Of a stretch of 64,000 nucleotides of DNA, positions 8,173 through 16,691 are shown in pieces. The notes under the pieces are model-generated. The model did not search any database, had not been told where the DNA came from, and worked only from the letters and a program-made list of their open reading frames with translations. Source of the DNA: Mucilaginibacter corticis (GTDB lineage: Bacteria > Bacteroidota > Bacteroidia > Sphingobacteriales > Sphingobacteriaceae); the NCBI RefSeq assembly GCF_007558865.1, contig NZ_VLPK01000001.1:2232001-2296000 (forward strand). The letters are read 5' to 3'. The translations under genes were made by a program, and so were the position numbers. Each line of letters begins with the position of its first letter. Positions within the stretch are counted from its first letter, which is position 1.

Positions 8173-8862
8173 ATGAAAAAAATCTGGATTTTATTTACGC
8201 TACTAACTTTGTGTATCTATAGCAATGCGCAAAACATCATAAGCCCGGGCAGTCCGGAGATTAAAACCGAACGCATTCACCCATCGCACGATTTTTATAA
8301 AAATGTAATTACGGGGCCGGATGGTAAACTGCTATACGAATTTATGATGGAGAACTACCAGTGGTTGGATAGTGCCAAGCAACAGTGGGTATTTGCCCGT
8401 TACCGGCAGGTGCCGCGTGGTTATTTCTCTACCGATACTTCGTATACCGATCTGCGTTTGATGCCGTTACACATGCACGAAATTCATTTTCAGCAAAATG
8501 TAGATATTCAAATGCAGTTTGAAGCTGAAAAGGCTACTGTAACCACCATCCGCAAGGGACAAAGCACTACTAAAACGTACGCAATGACACCCGGCTACTT
8601 TGAGGATAACATGATCGAATACCTGTTCGGTTATCTTGAACTGAAAAAGGGCGTTACTTACAAGTTAGACAATTTCAATCCGGCAACGTCAGGTTCAGAC
8701 CCTTTTACGGTAACTTACAGCGGCGACGGAGATCATTCAAAGGTTTTTACATTTACCCATGGCGACACCCGCGGACGCATATGGATAGATAACAAAACCC
8801 ACCAGATTTTGCGGCAGGAAGGGCAAAGCCCAAAATGGCATCATGTGGTTACCAAACAATAA
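8173..8862 (+). CDS. Secreted hypothetical protein upstream of LytS/LytTR pair
   Basis: 229 residues with a signal peptide ending in YSNAQ. The rest is beta-rich with the closing pattern RIWIDNKTHQILRQEG, reminiscent of periplasmic DUF3108-like proteins and of its neighbour at 6333-7091. No catalytic motif is visible. Its last 20 bases overlap the start of the sensor kinase gene, so it is the first gene of a three-gene operon with that kinase and its regulator and may be their sensory or target partner. Confidence 0.6.
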   Translation: MKKIWILFTLLTLCIYSNAQNIISPGSPEIKTERIHPSHDFYKNVITGPDGKLLYEFMMENYQWLDSAKQQWVFARYRQVPRGYFSTDTSYTDLRLMPLHMHEIHFQQNVDIQMQFEAEKATVTTIRKGQSTTKTYAMTPGYFEDNMIEYLFGYLELKKGVTYKLDNFNPATSGSDPFTVTYSGDGDHSKVFTFTHGDTRGRIWIDNKTHQILRQEGQSPKWHHVVTKQ

Positions 8863-9904
8863 AAAAATAACCGAACTTGGGCGTGTGCAAAACAAATGGA
8901 ACATTGCCGGGCTTTCGGTTGTGCAACTGCAGATACTCATCTGGTGCGGGGTGGCTATGGTGGTTTTCTTCAGCACTATTGCCGAAGACCCACTTTCGCA
9001 AACGCTCATTTACACGCTGATCAACACCAGCTTTTATGCGATAATTATTTACGGCAATATCCTTTGGCTGTATCCGCGCTTTTATGAACGGGGGAAAACG
9101 GCTCAATATGTAATCTTCTCGGCTGTTTATGTAGTAGCTTTTGCGCTGGGCCGGGGTTATTTAGCGGTAGGTATTTATAACCGTTATTTCGCCAAACAGC
9201 CGGAGGAAGTAAGCGCGGGGCTGATCATTGCGTTTATTGCCGGTGGCTGTCTAGATTTTTTAATGAGTTTGGTATTTCGCGTGGCGCTGGCTTATTTTAA
9301 ACTCAAAAAACAGTCAGAGGAAATTCTTTTACAAAAAAGTAAAGCGGAGTTGAACCTATTGAAGGCACAGTTACAACCACATTTTTTGTTTAATACGCTT
9401 AACAATATCTATTACGAAATTTATACCGAGGCACCTCGTTCTGCCGATCTGATCGGTCAGCTCTCAGAGATCATGCGTTATTTTGTGGACGAAAGCCCGA
9501 AGGATCAGGTGCCCCTGTCTGCAGAGATCAGCTTCTTAGAAAACTATATCGCTTTAGAAAGTATCCGTTTGCCTTACGGTGCCGATATAAAAATAGACAA
9601 ACAGCTTTCGGCCGACTTTCAGGTACCGCCGATGCTATTGATGACGCTTGCCGAGAATATTTTTAAACATGGCATTGATAAGGGAAACCCAAACAATCCG
9701 GTAAGTATAGGGCTGTATGACAAAGAAGATTGGCTATATTTTGAAACCGCTAACCCCATTGCCGATCAACCACAAACGCCTCACGGAATTGGCTTAAAGA
9801 ATTTGAGAGAGCGATTGCAGATTTTGTACGACGGGCGGTTTGAACTGAATTGTAATGCAGAGGGCGTAGTTTACAAAGCATCCTTAAAAATACCTTTAAC
9901 ATGA
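8843..9904 (+). CDS. LytS/YehU-type sensor histidine kinase
   Basis: 353 residues. Four hydrophobic segments occupy roughly residues 20-160, followed by a short coiled region and the His_kinase motif LKAQLQPHFLFNTLNN with the phospho-acceptor His180. The ATPase region carries LAENIFKHGID as N box and GIGLKNLRERLQILY near the C-terminus, the LytS-type G box. The start overlaps the preceding gene and the stop overlaps the regulator gene by four bases (ATGA). It very probably phosphorylates the LytTR regulator encoded next. The signal is unknown. Confidence 0.9.
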   Translation: MWLPNNKKITELGRVQNKWNIAGLSVVQLQILIWCGVAMVVFFSTIAEDPLSQTLIYTLINTSFYAIIIYGNILWLYPRFYERGKTAQYVIFSAVYVVAFALGRGYLAVGIYNRYFAKQPEEVSAGLIIAFIAGGCLDFLMSLVFRVALAYFKLKKQSEEILLQKSKAELNLLKAQLQPHFLFNTLNNIYYEIYTEAPRSADLIGQLSEIMRYFVDESPKDQVPLSAEISFLENYIALESIRLPYGADIKIDKQLSADFQVPPMLLMTLAENIFKHGIDKGNPNNPVSIGLYDKEDWLYFETANPIADQPQTPHGIGLKNLRERLQILYDGRFELNCNAEGVVYKASLKIPLT

Positions 9905-10599
9905 AGCTAAGTTGTATGATCATTGACGACGAACCCAACGCGGTAAAACTGCTGCAGGTGCTTATTGAAGAGCAAACACGATGGGCCTGTGCCGCGACTT
10001 GTTATAATGCCGCAGAGGCACATTCTTTTCTGAAGGAACATCAAGTTGATTTTATATTTCTGGATATTAATATGCCTAAGTTAACCGGCATGGAGCTGGC
10101 CGGCTTACTGCCCTCGTCTACCCGGATAGTTTTTACTACCGCTTATTCGGAATACGCCGCCGAAAGTTTCAATTTCCAGACCATTGATTATTTGTTAAAA
10201 CCCATTACGCTTAAGCGCTTTTTGCAGGCGGTAGGCAAAATAGAGGGTTACTTCACCACGCAAATTTCAAATCCGGTAAAAGAACCTGAACAGTTGTTCT
10301 TTAAATCGGGTAAAACGCTTAAACGTGTTTCGTTGGCCAGCATCCTGTATTTTGAAGGGGAACAGGAATACGTACGAGTGGTAACGCCCGATGATCAGTT
10401 TCTCATTTACCGCCGGTTGAAAGATGTACAGGAGCAATTACCCGATAACTTTATTCGTGTGCATAATTCCTACATCGTCAATACGGCGCATATGCAAAAG
10501 ATACAGGACAACCACGTTTATATAGGCGATAAGCAAATACCGGTTAGTGAAAAGTTTAGGGAATGGTTGATGCGGGTTATTGGTCAGCGTTTGTTTTAA
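9901..10599 (+). CDS. LytTR-family response regulator
   Basis: 232 residues. The receiver domain has the acidic pair in IIDDEPNA, the phospho-acceptor Asp55 in FLDINMPKLTG, and FTTAYSEYAAESF plus YLLKPI for the conserved Thr and Lys. The C-terminal LytTR DNA-binding domain (about 125-230) includes ILYFEGEQEYVRVVT and NFIRVHNSYIVN, typical of this family. It overlaps the kinase gene by four bases and is its obvious partner. The nearby secreted-protein genes are plausible targets, but no LytTR direct repeats were identified with confidence. Confidence 0.9.
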   Translation: MKLSCMIIDDEPNAVKLLQVLIEEQTRWACAATCYNAAEAHSFLKEHQVDFIFLDINMPKLTGMELAGLLPSSTRIVFTTAYSEYAAESFNFQTIDYLLKPITLKRFLQAVGKIEGYFTTQISNPVKEPEQLFFKSGKTLKRVSLASILYFEGEQEYVRVVTPDDQFLIYRRLKDVQEQLPDNFIRVHNSYIVNTAHMQKIQDNHVYIGDKQIPVSEKFREWLMRVIGQRLF

Positions 10600-10669
10600 A
10601 CGGTTTAAAATAATCGGTAAGCGATTGAATAAGTTTGTTTAGTGCTTCCCATAACCGGAGTTTAGGTGA

Positions 10670-11403
10670 ATCATTAAGCGAATTTTATTTTTAGCAGCCT
10701 GCTACTTTTTTGTTTTTAATTGCGCCTACGCCCAAAACAAGGACAACTACTTTAAATTCCACCTGAAGCCCGGCCAGCAAACCGGGACGGTTTTTATGCG
10801 GACGATTTCAATTTCAGGGAAAGACTTTCCGGAGCTGGTAAGCCGGGTAAGCGGTACCGGAGATTATACCGTTAAAATGGCAACGGCAGACTCAGCTTCC
10901 TTCGATGCCATTTTTAGGATAGACGGACACCCCGCAAGTAACCTGCAAATCACCATTGGCGATGAAGGCCGCTCTATCGCTTTTTCAGAAAAAAAGTCTG
11001 CCAATCATGAAGGCAGCGGACTGGCCTTTAACGCTTTTTTATGGGGAACGCCACCTGCGCATTTAGAGGCCGGCGAAGCTGGATCACAAACGTCGATCAA
11101 GCCTGGGAAAGCGGGGGCCCGGGCCGTCAAAAGATAACGGTTATATACACCGATCCTGCCAACCATACCATCTGTTTGCGCCGCGACGGCGATAGCGAAG
11201 GCTTTTATGAAAATGAACGCCCTGAATTAAACATCAGCAAAGATGGCAAGCCGCTTAGCGTAAAAATCAACCCGGGTAAAACACATTGGACAGGTTTTAC
11301 TATTTTTAGAGACGGATTGATCATCAGTGATGAATTAGTGGCAGAACGGCCGATGACTTTAACCGCCGCAGACGGTACTGTTTACAAACGCGCAGCAGCG
11401 TGA
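10670..11403 (+). pseudogene. Secreted protein gene with lost start codon and a frameshift
   Basis: The frame following a TGA at 10667-10669 starts with ATCATTAAG and reads IIKRILFLAACYFFVFNC then AYAQNKDNYF, a perfect signal peptide without an ATG; a change of ATG to ATC explains this. The frame continues to about 11076 (FNAFLWGTPPAHLEAG) and then the coherent sequence switches to the next frame (SWITNVDQAWESGGPG) up to 11403. GAAGC at the junction would need to be GAAAGC, a missing A in a short run. The protein (about 245 residues) is not recognised. Two independent lesions point to decay or to poor base calls. Confidence 0.65.
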
Positions 11404-11826
11404 ATACATGATGCTGAATGCCAAACCGTTTGAATAAAATAACACCAGGCAGATACCAGCAAGCTGACAAAGCGTTGTCCCATATTTGACCTGCAGGTTG
11501 CTGGTCTGAAAAATCGCCTGCTGCGCCGGACTTATCCCTATGCCGCTGTCTTTGCAACTACACGGTTCAACAAAGTGGCCGGACAGGTTGATGTCAAAAA
11601 AAAAGCTTCCTTAAGGAAAAGTCTACAAGTATCTGCTATTGACAACATTGCAACGAAAACAGCAGATTCATCCGCTGTGGTCACTGTCAGGAATCCGCAA
11701 GCCGTGGTACCTTCTTTAGATTCCCGGTCAGATCTTTGCTATCCCGCCGGCTTGAAACACAACTTATCTTTTGTTAATTTTTAGAAGGCGCTGTTGTCGT
11801 AAACTTGCCGGCAGATTCAACAAGCG
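11404..11826. other. Intergenic stretch without a convincing gene
   Basis: No gene is supported here. A plus-strand frame ending at 11784 reads LKNRLLRRTYPYAAVFATTR and is open for about 90 codons after a TGA, but its only starts are GTG and it resembles nothing I know. It may be a decayed gene continuing the damage seen just upstream. Confidence 0.4.
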
Positions 11827-12576
11827 ATGAAAAGTGATTTTAAAGTGATTTACTTAGGCGGCCCTACCGTGATCATTGAGATCGGCGGCCTGCGGCTGAT
11901 GACCGATCCTACACTGGATCCCGCGGGAGAAACTTTTATGGTTGGCGACAAGCCGGGTTACTGGAAGACGGCCGGTCCCGCTACCACGGAGACCGGACCT
12001 ATCGATGCGGTATTATTGAGCCATGACCAGCACAAGGACAATCTGGATAATGCGGGAAGGAAATTACTGGAAACGGTTGAAAGAACGTTTACCACGACAG
12101 ATGGCGCCAAACGCTTAGGAGGAAACGCAGTAGGCCTCCAACCCTATGAGCAGGCAGTGCTTAATGAAAAAGTAAGCATCACGGCTATGCCTGCCCGGCA
12201 CGGTCCGGCCGGCACTTTGCACCTTACCGGTGAAGTAACAGGCTTTTTAATTGAAACCCGTGATATTCAACTCTACCTCACCGGTGATACCGTCTATTAT
12301 GAGGGCATCAAACAAATTGCAGCAAGATTTCAGCCCAAATATGTATTCGTTTTCGCCGGTGCAGCAAAACCCAGGGGGCCCTTTAACCTTACTATGGGCG
12401 CGAATGATGTGCTGGATACAGCCGGCGTTTTTCCTGAGGCGACGATCATTCCTTTACATTTTGAAGGCTGGTCACACTACACAGAATCTGACGCAGAATT
12501 ACGGACAGCTTTTGAGGCTGTTGGAATCGCTGAAAAACTGCTGATATTAAAACCCGGCGTACTTTATTCACTATAA
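11827..12576 (+). CDS. MBL-fold metal-dependent hydrolase (UlaG-like)
   Basis: 249 residues of a metallo-beta-lactamase fold. The N-terminal strands VIYLGGPTVIIEIGG and LMTDPTLDP, the motif LLSHDQHKDNLD (residues 63-74), AMPARHGP around 155 and YLTGDTVYY around 145 follow the layout of UlaG-like hydrolases. The metal motif is of the H-D-x-H-x-D-N type: His66, His69, Asp71, Asn72, with Gln68 where many relatives carry His. Substrate unknown. The FUSC-like and Crp/Fnr genes follow closely on the same strand, so the three may be co-transcribed. Confidence 0.8.
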   Translation: MKSDFKVIYLGGPTVIIEIGGLRLMTDPTLDPAGETFMVGDKPGYWKTAGPATTETGPIDAVLLSHDQHKDNLDNAGRKLLETVERTFTTTDGAKRLGGNAVGLQPYEQAVLNEKVSITAMPARHGPAGTLHLTGEVTGFLIETRDIQLYLTGDTVYYEGIKQIAARFQPKYVFVFAGAAKPRGPFNLTMGANDVLDTAGVFPEATIIPLHFEGWSHYTESDAELRTAFEAVGIAEKLLILKPGVLYSL

Positions 12577-12593
12577 ATCCGTCAGGCACGAAC

Positions 12594-13100
12594 ATGAACA
12601 AACGAAAATTATTTCTGGTTTACCTGCTGAACTGTATAGCCGGCGTAAGTATAGGATTTTATTGTTTACAAAGGAATGCCGAGACCGGGGCCTGGGTACT
12701 GGTTTCCGTGGTGATGGTGCTTGCTCCCGACAGAGATGACGCTGTAAAATTTGATTTTAACCGGATCAAGGCCAACCTGATCGGGGCATTGACCGGACTA
12801 TTGCTCACCCTGATCCACCCGTCAAATGTCCATACCATGGCTTTGGGTGTGTTACTGGCAGCAACAATTTGCGAGTTCCTTAACGTAAAATCGGCCACGC
12901 GGTCCGCCACCGTTGCGGTTATCCTGATCTCGCTGGCACCTGCCGGAAAAACATTTTATGAAGTTGCCGCAGCCCGTGCCATAGGTGTCGGATCGGGTTG
13001 CAGCATTGCTTTATCGCTTACACTCCTAAGCCATGCCATTATCCCTGTATTCCGGAAGAAAGCTGAGCACTATTCCTCCCAATTTGGTAATTTTGAATGA
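12594..13100 (+). CDS. FUSC-like membrane protein
   Basis: 168 residues, almost entirely hydrophobic with four to five helices. The segment TGAWVLVSVVMVLAPDRDD followed by the basic FNRIKANLIGALTG is the hallmark of FUSC/ArAE-type proteins (aromatic acid or fusaric acid exporter family), and KSATRSATVAVILISLAP fits the next helix. Only the membrane half of the family is present, so this is a short version. It lies 17 bases after the MBL hydrolase gene and 15 before a Crp/Fnr gene. Confidence 0.65.
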   Translation: MNKRKLFLVYLLNCIAGVSIGFYCLQRNAETGAWVLVSVVMVLAPDRDDAVKFDFNRIKANLIGALTGLLLTLIHPSNVHTMALGVLLAATICEFLNVKSATRSATVAVILISLAPAGKTFYEVAAARAIGVGSGCSIALSLTLLSHAIIPVFRKKAEHYSSQFGNFE

Positions 13101-13115
13101 AGCAGGAGAATTCAA

Positions 13116-13706
13116 ATGATAGATATCAATGAGATCAGTTCGTATTTAGACCTTTCGGATAAACTTACACCGGCCGATTACGTGTCGTTGGGGAAGTTTA
13201 CAAAAGTGAAGGGGCTGAGGCCCGGTGACATTTATATTGCCGAAGGATCATCACAGCAAAAAATAGGGTTTATTACTCAGGGGATTTTGCGCACTTATTT
13301 TCTGGAGCCCGGTGGTGATGAAATCACCATCATGTTACGATGCGAAAACCAAATCATTGCTTCCATTGATTCCATTTTGCTTCAACAGCCCTCCCGTTTT
13401 TATTACGAAGCGATCGAACCCGTTATCCTGATCGAGCTGGATTATCAACATGCTAAAGCTTGTATTGATCGAGACGTTCACCTGGCGGCCTTACGTCACG
13501 AAGTATTGGTGGGCCTGCTGTTACAAACAGTAGACCGCCTGGAAGATTTCATGTTACTGAATCCCGAGGAAAGATATATCCGGCTGATCGCACAGCGGCC
13601 CTATATTGCTAATCGTGTGCCGGATAAGTTTCTTTCCACGATGCTGGGTATCACTCCAGTATCGCTGAGCAGGATAAAAAAGAGGCTGAAGAAAAAGGAT
13701 TCCTGA
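13116..13706 (+). CDS. Crp/Fnr-family transcription regulator
   Basis: 196 residues. Residues about 20-125 form a cyclic-nucleotide-binding-like beta-roll (FTKVKGLRPGDIYIAEG, then GFITQGILRTYFL). The C-terminal part carries RPYIANRVPDKFLSTMLGITPVSLSRIKK split between a linker and a helix-turn-helix, as in the Bacteroidota-specific Crp branch where the HTH is compact. Ligand residues of true CAP are not conserved, so the effector is unknown. It probably regulates its own cluster. Confidence 0.8.
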   Translation: MIDINEISSYLDLSDKLTPADYVSLGKFTKVKGLRPGDIYIAEGSSQQKIGFITQGILRTYFLEPGGDEITIMLRCENQIIASIDSILLQQPSRFYYEAIEPVILIELDYQHAKACIDRDVHLAALRHEVLVGLLLQTVDRLEDFMLLNPEERYIRLIAQRPYIANRVPDKFLSTMLGITPVSLSRIKKRLKKKDS

Positions 13707-13856
13707 GTTTTATAGCTGCTTCGTCAAATCCTCTCGCCATAAAACTTAACGGTAGCCGCTTTTTTCCGCATTTCCCGTTTCTTCTATCATATGAATCCAG
13801 GACAAGTATCCCCTGCAGAAATAGACGAATAAATTCAAAAAAATCGACTTCCTTCC

Positions 13857-14609
13857 TTACAACTGCCCCCAGCCGCCATCCACCAGCAGATCGCCGCCGG
13901 TCATATAGGATGAATCATCGGAGGCAAGGAACAATACTGCTTTAGCCACTTCTTCTGCACTGCCCCAGCGTTTCATCGGCACTGCATCCGTGATATAGTC
14001 ATCAATAGCCTTTTGCATACCTTCATCATGTTGCGCCGTCAGCGGAGTTTGAATCGCGCCGGGACTGACCACATTGACCCGGATTTTTTTAGCCAGCACC
14101 TTTTCATCCATTGCGAAGGTCCTGCCTAAAGTCCGCACCGCAGCTTTACTCGCCGCATACACCGGGTCGCCCGGCCGGCCCTTGAAATGTGCCAGTGAAC
14201 TGGTGAAAATGACCGACGCATTTTCCGCCAGGATCGGGAAGGCTTTGGTGAACAGAAAAAATACACTTTTGACATTTGGTATCCAAGGTGAGGTCATAAG
14301 CTGCCTCATCCGTTTCAAACAGTTCCGGCGAATCGGACATCCCTGCATTTGCGAACAAGATATCGATGTGTCCATATTGTTCTCTTACCTCGCTGACCAT
14401 CCTCTCGATCTGCGTGATGTCGGCAACATCTGCAATCACTGAGCAGGCATTTTTCCCAATCTGCTCAACTGCCTCATTCAATTTATTGGCATTCCTCCGG
14501 CAATGATTACCGTAGCGCCCTGATTATTTAACAGCTTTGCGGTAGCCAGCCCGATCCCGCTGCTGCCTCCGGTTATCAGCGCAACCTTATTTTTTAATTT
14601 GTATTCCAT
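13857..14609 (-). pseudogene. Short-chain dehydrogenase broken by two compensating frameshifts
   Basis: The ATG at 14607-14609 starts a classical SDR with the cofactor motif [14 protein letters not shown]. The frame is lost near 14492-14497, where GCCGGAGGAATGCC lacks one base of an expected A-G-R-N sequence. The next frame holds VIADVADITQIERM and DILFANAGMSD, and is lost again near 14279, where ACCAAATGTC has one extra A. The last frame holds the active-site YAASKAAV and the C-terminal TGGDLLVDGGWGQL. Start to stop is 753 bases, exactly 251 codons, so the two indels cancel overall but leave about 70 residues out of frame. Confidence 0.85.
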
Positions 14610-14826
14610 GCTGATTTGACCAACCTTTATCTGGGATGTTACAATAATCTTTCAGCGACTTGCTCGGCCGTTATTTCAAATCTTTCCATACGTCAGAAAA
14701 ACCTTTCGCTAAAATTCCGGCAATTTGTCTACGTAGCCTTATAAAAAAGCAGGCGTAATTATTGAACGGCAGTCAAATTTTCGGCTTTAATTCAAAATTG
14801 CTACATTTATCATTAATAAAGGCAAA

Positions 14827-15408
14827 ATGACTAATTATCGGAATGTTTCAGACCAAGCACTAGTGGCCTTTTTAAAAGAAGGTGCTCAAGGCGCTTACAC
14901 GGAAATTTACGATCGATACATTTTCAATCTTCTCAACCATGCTTATAATATAACCAGGAATCGTGAAGAAGCTAAAGACATTGTTCAAGAAGTTTTTACT
15001 AAGCTTTGGGCAAAGCGGCACGAGGTAGAAATCACAACCAATCTTGCAGGTTTTCTTTATACCGCCGTTAAAAATATTATTTTGAACGAGGTTAATCATA
15101 AAAGCGTGCAGAGTAAATATTATTCGTCCATTCTAAGATTTTCGGTGACGCCGGAAATTGTGACCGACCACCGTGTCAGAGAAAATCAGCTTACTGCAAT
15201 CATTGAGAAAGAAATCGCCGCACTTCCTCCAAAGATGCGGCAAGTTTTTACGTTAAGTCGCAAAAAGCATTTAAGTCACCGGGAAATTGCTGAGCGTCTG
15301 GGCATCAGCGAAGCAACGGTCAGTCGGCATATTTCCAATGCCCTAAAAGAACTAAGAGTAAAACTTGGTCTTTTCACGTTTATTATGCTCATATTAAGCC
15401 AAAAATAA
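14827..15408 (+). CDS. ECF RNA polymerase sigma factor
   Basis: 193 residues. Region 2 includes YDRYIFNLLNHAYNITRN and EAKDIVQEVFTKLWAKR; region 4 includes LPPKMRQVFTLSRK and the recognition helix HREIAERLGISEATVSRHI. This is the FecI-like Bacteroidota type that pairs with a membrane FecR and a SusC transducer. FecR follows after 52 bases, then SusC and SusD. It is therefore expected to drive the nine-gene locus to 31538 when the SusC receptor is occupied. Upstream, TACATTTA at about 14800 resembles a -7 box but deviates at the last base. Confidence 0.92.
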   Translation: MTNYRNVSDQALVAFLKEGAQGAYTEIYDRYIFNLLNHAYNITRNREEAKDIVQEVFTKLWAKRHEVEITTNLAGFLYTAVKNIILNEVNHKSVQSKYYSSILRFSVTPEIVTDHRVRENQLTAIIEKEIAALPPKMRQVFTLSRKKHLSHREIAERLGISEATVSRHISNALKELRVKLGLFTFIMLILSQK

Positions 15409-15460
15409 TTTTTTATTTTTTTTTACATGTTTGGCTTGAGTTACTTGTCTTACATTTTAT

Positions 15461-16564
15461 ATGCAAGAACGAGAACTCAAAGCATTATTGCAAAAGCTTA
15501 AAGATGGCAGTGCAAGCCAGGAAGATAAAGACTTTATTGAAAGTTGGTATTTGCAATATGTAAAAGATGCCCCATCAAATCACTTAAGTGCTGAGGAAAT
15601 TGCTGAAGACGCTGTTGAAATTTGGTCCGTCTTGCAGCCTACAGTAGCCGCACGCAAAATAATGCCATTGTGGACACGCATTGCAGCAGCTGGATCAATT
15701 ATTATTTTTTTTAGCATTGGCATTTATTTCATTTTACGTAATCGATACGCTACCAATGATAATGTTTCAAAAATAAATCAAAGCCACGATATCGCTCCGG
15801 GTAGAAATCAGGCAACTTTAACCCTGGCCAATGGTCAAACGATCCTGTTGACCAAAAACATGAGCGGGCAAATCGCGAAGCAGGGAAAAACTACTGTTCA
15901 AGCAGCCAATGGCCAGCTTATTTACCAGGCCTCGGATGCCGAACAAATCATAGCTTATAATACCATTTCAACCGCCAAAGGAGAACAAAGTCCATATCCA
16001 ATAACATTAGCCGATGGTACCAGGATCTGGTTAAACGCTGAATCTAAAATTTCCTTTCCGACCGCCTTCAACCAAAAGGAACGTGTTGTTAAATTAACCG
16101 GAGAAGCCTATTTTGAAGTTAAACATAATGTTAACCACCCTTTCAAGGTAGAAACCGCAGGGCAAATTATCGAGGATATTGGGACATCATTTAATGTAAA
16201 TGCTTATCCTGATGAAAAGGTGATCAAAACCACCCTTGCAGAAGGGATAGTTAAGGTTAATAACCTCACCCTCAAACCCGGACAGCAAACCGACGGGCTA
16301 AGCGTTAAAAATGTCAATGTGGCGCCTTATACGGCTTGGAGAACCGGCGATTTTGATTTTCAAGATGAGAATATTGAATCCATTATGCGTCAACTCGCCC
16401 GCTGGTATAACATCGAGGTCGAGTACAGCGGTAGGATTCCCGAAGATGGCTATACCGCCACCATTTCCCGTAAAAGAAATATCAGCGCGATTTTAAGGGC
16501 TCTGGAACGGGCCCAAAGCATACATTTTAGAATTGAAGGAAGGAGGGTAATCGTTTCAAAATAA
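15461..16564 (+). CDS. FecR-family anti-sigma factor
   Basis: 367 residues. A short cytoplasmic part (about 1-65, with SQEDKDFIESWY) precedes one membrane helix at about 72-92 (IAAAGSIIIFFSIGIYFIL). The periplasmic FecR domain has GEQSPYPITLADGTRIWLN, KLTGEAYFEVKHN and VEDIGTSFNVNAY-like strands, and the C-terminal DUF4974-like segment includes SIMRQLARWYNIEVEYSG. It would hold the neighbouring sigma factor until signalled by the SusC N-terminal domain. Confidence 0.92.
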   Translation: MQERELKALLQKLKDGSASQEDKDFIESWYLQYVKDAPSNHLSAEEIAEDAVEIWSVLQPTVAARKIMPLWTRIAAAGSIIIFFSIGIYFILRNRYATNDNVSKINQSHDIAPGRNQATLTLANGQTILLTKNMSGQIAKQGKTTVQAANGQLIYQASDAEQIIAYNTISTAKGEQSPYPITLADGTRIWLNAESKISFPTAFNQKERVVKLTGEAYFEVKHNVNHPFKVETAGQIIEDIGTSFNVNAYPDEKVIKTTLAEGIVKVNNLTLKPGQQTDGLSVKNVNVAPYTAWRTGDFDFQDENIESIMRQLARWYNIEVEYSGRIPEDGYTATISRKRNISAILRALERAQSIHFRIEGRRVIVSK

Positions 16565-16594
16565 TCATTGATAAACCATCCCCTAATTAAAAAA

Positions 16595-16617
16595 GTCACC
16601 CTGAAAATCAGGATGAC
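16595..16617 (+). promoter_or_regulatory. Hairpin in the FecR-SusC gap
   Basis: GTCACCCTGA and TCAGGATGAC form a ten-base stem with one C-A mismatch around a three-base AAA loop. It sits after the FecR stop and 75 bases before the SusC start. No U-run follows, so it is more likely an RNA-stability or attenuation element than a simple terminator. Confidence 0.5.
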
Positions 16618-16691
16618 TGGATCGAATTATTAACTGCCCAAGCCGTCTCGTCTGGAAAACTATCGGCAAAGGCTAAACTCAAACTGAACAA

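Noticed and set aside
11575..11784. GTG-started frame of 69 codons
   Set aside because: No recognisable protein character beyond a short stretch, no ribosome site or promoter box; left as part of the intergenic note.
11827..12576. Gln68 in the MBL metal motif as a sign of a dead enzyme
   Set aside because: I believe related H-D-Q-H-x-D-N-type sequences exist in this subfamily, and the other metal-binding positions are present, so inactivity cannot be claimed.
13791..13832. ATG frame MNPGQVSPAEIDE ending in TAA, like the start of a DUF1801 protein
   Set aside because: Only 13 codons, and nothing convincing follows in any frame; too short to support.
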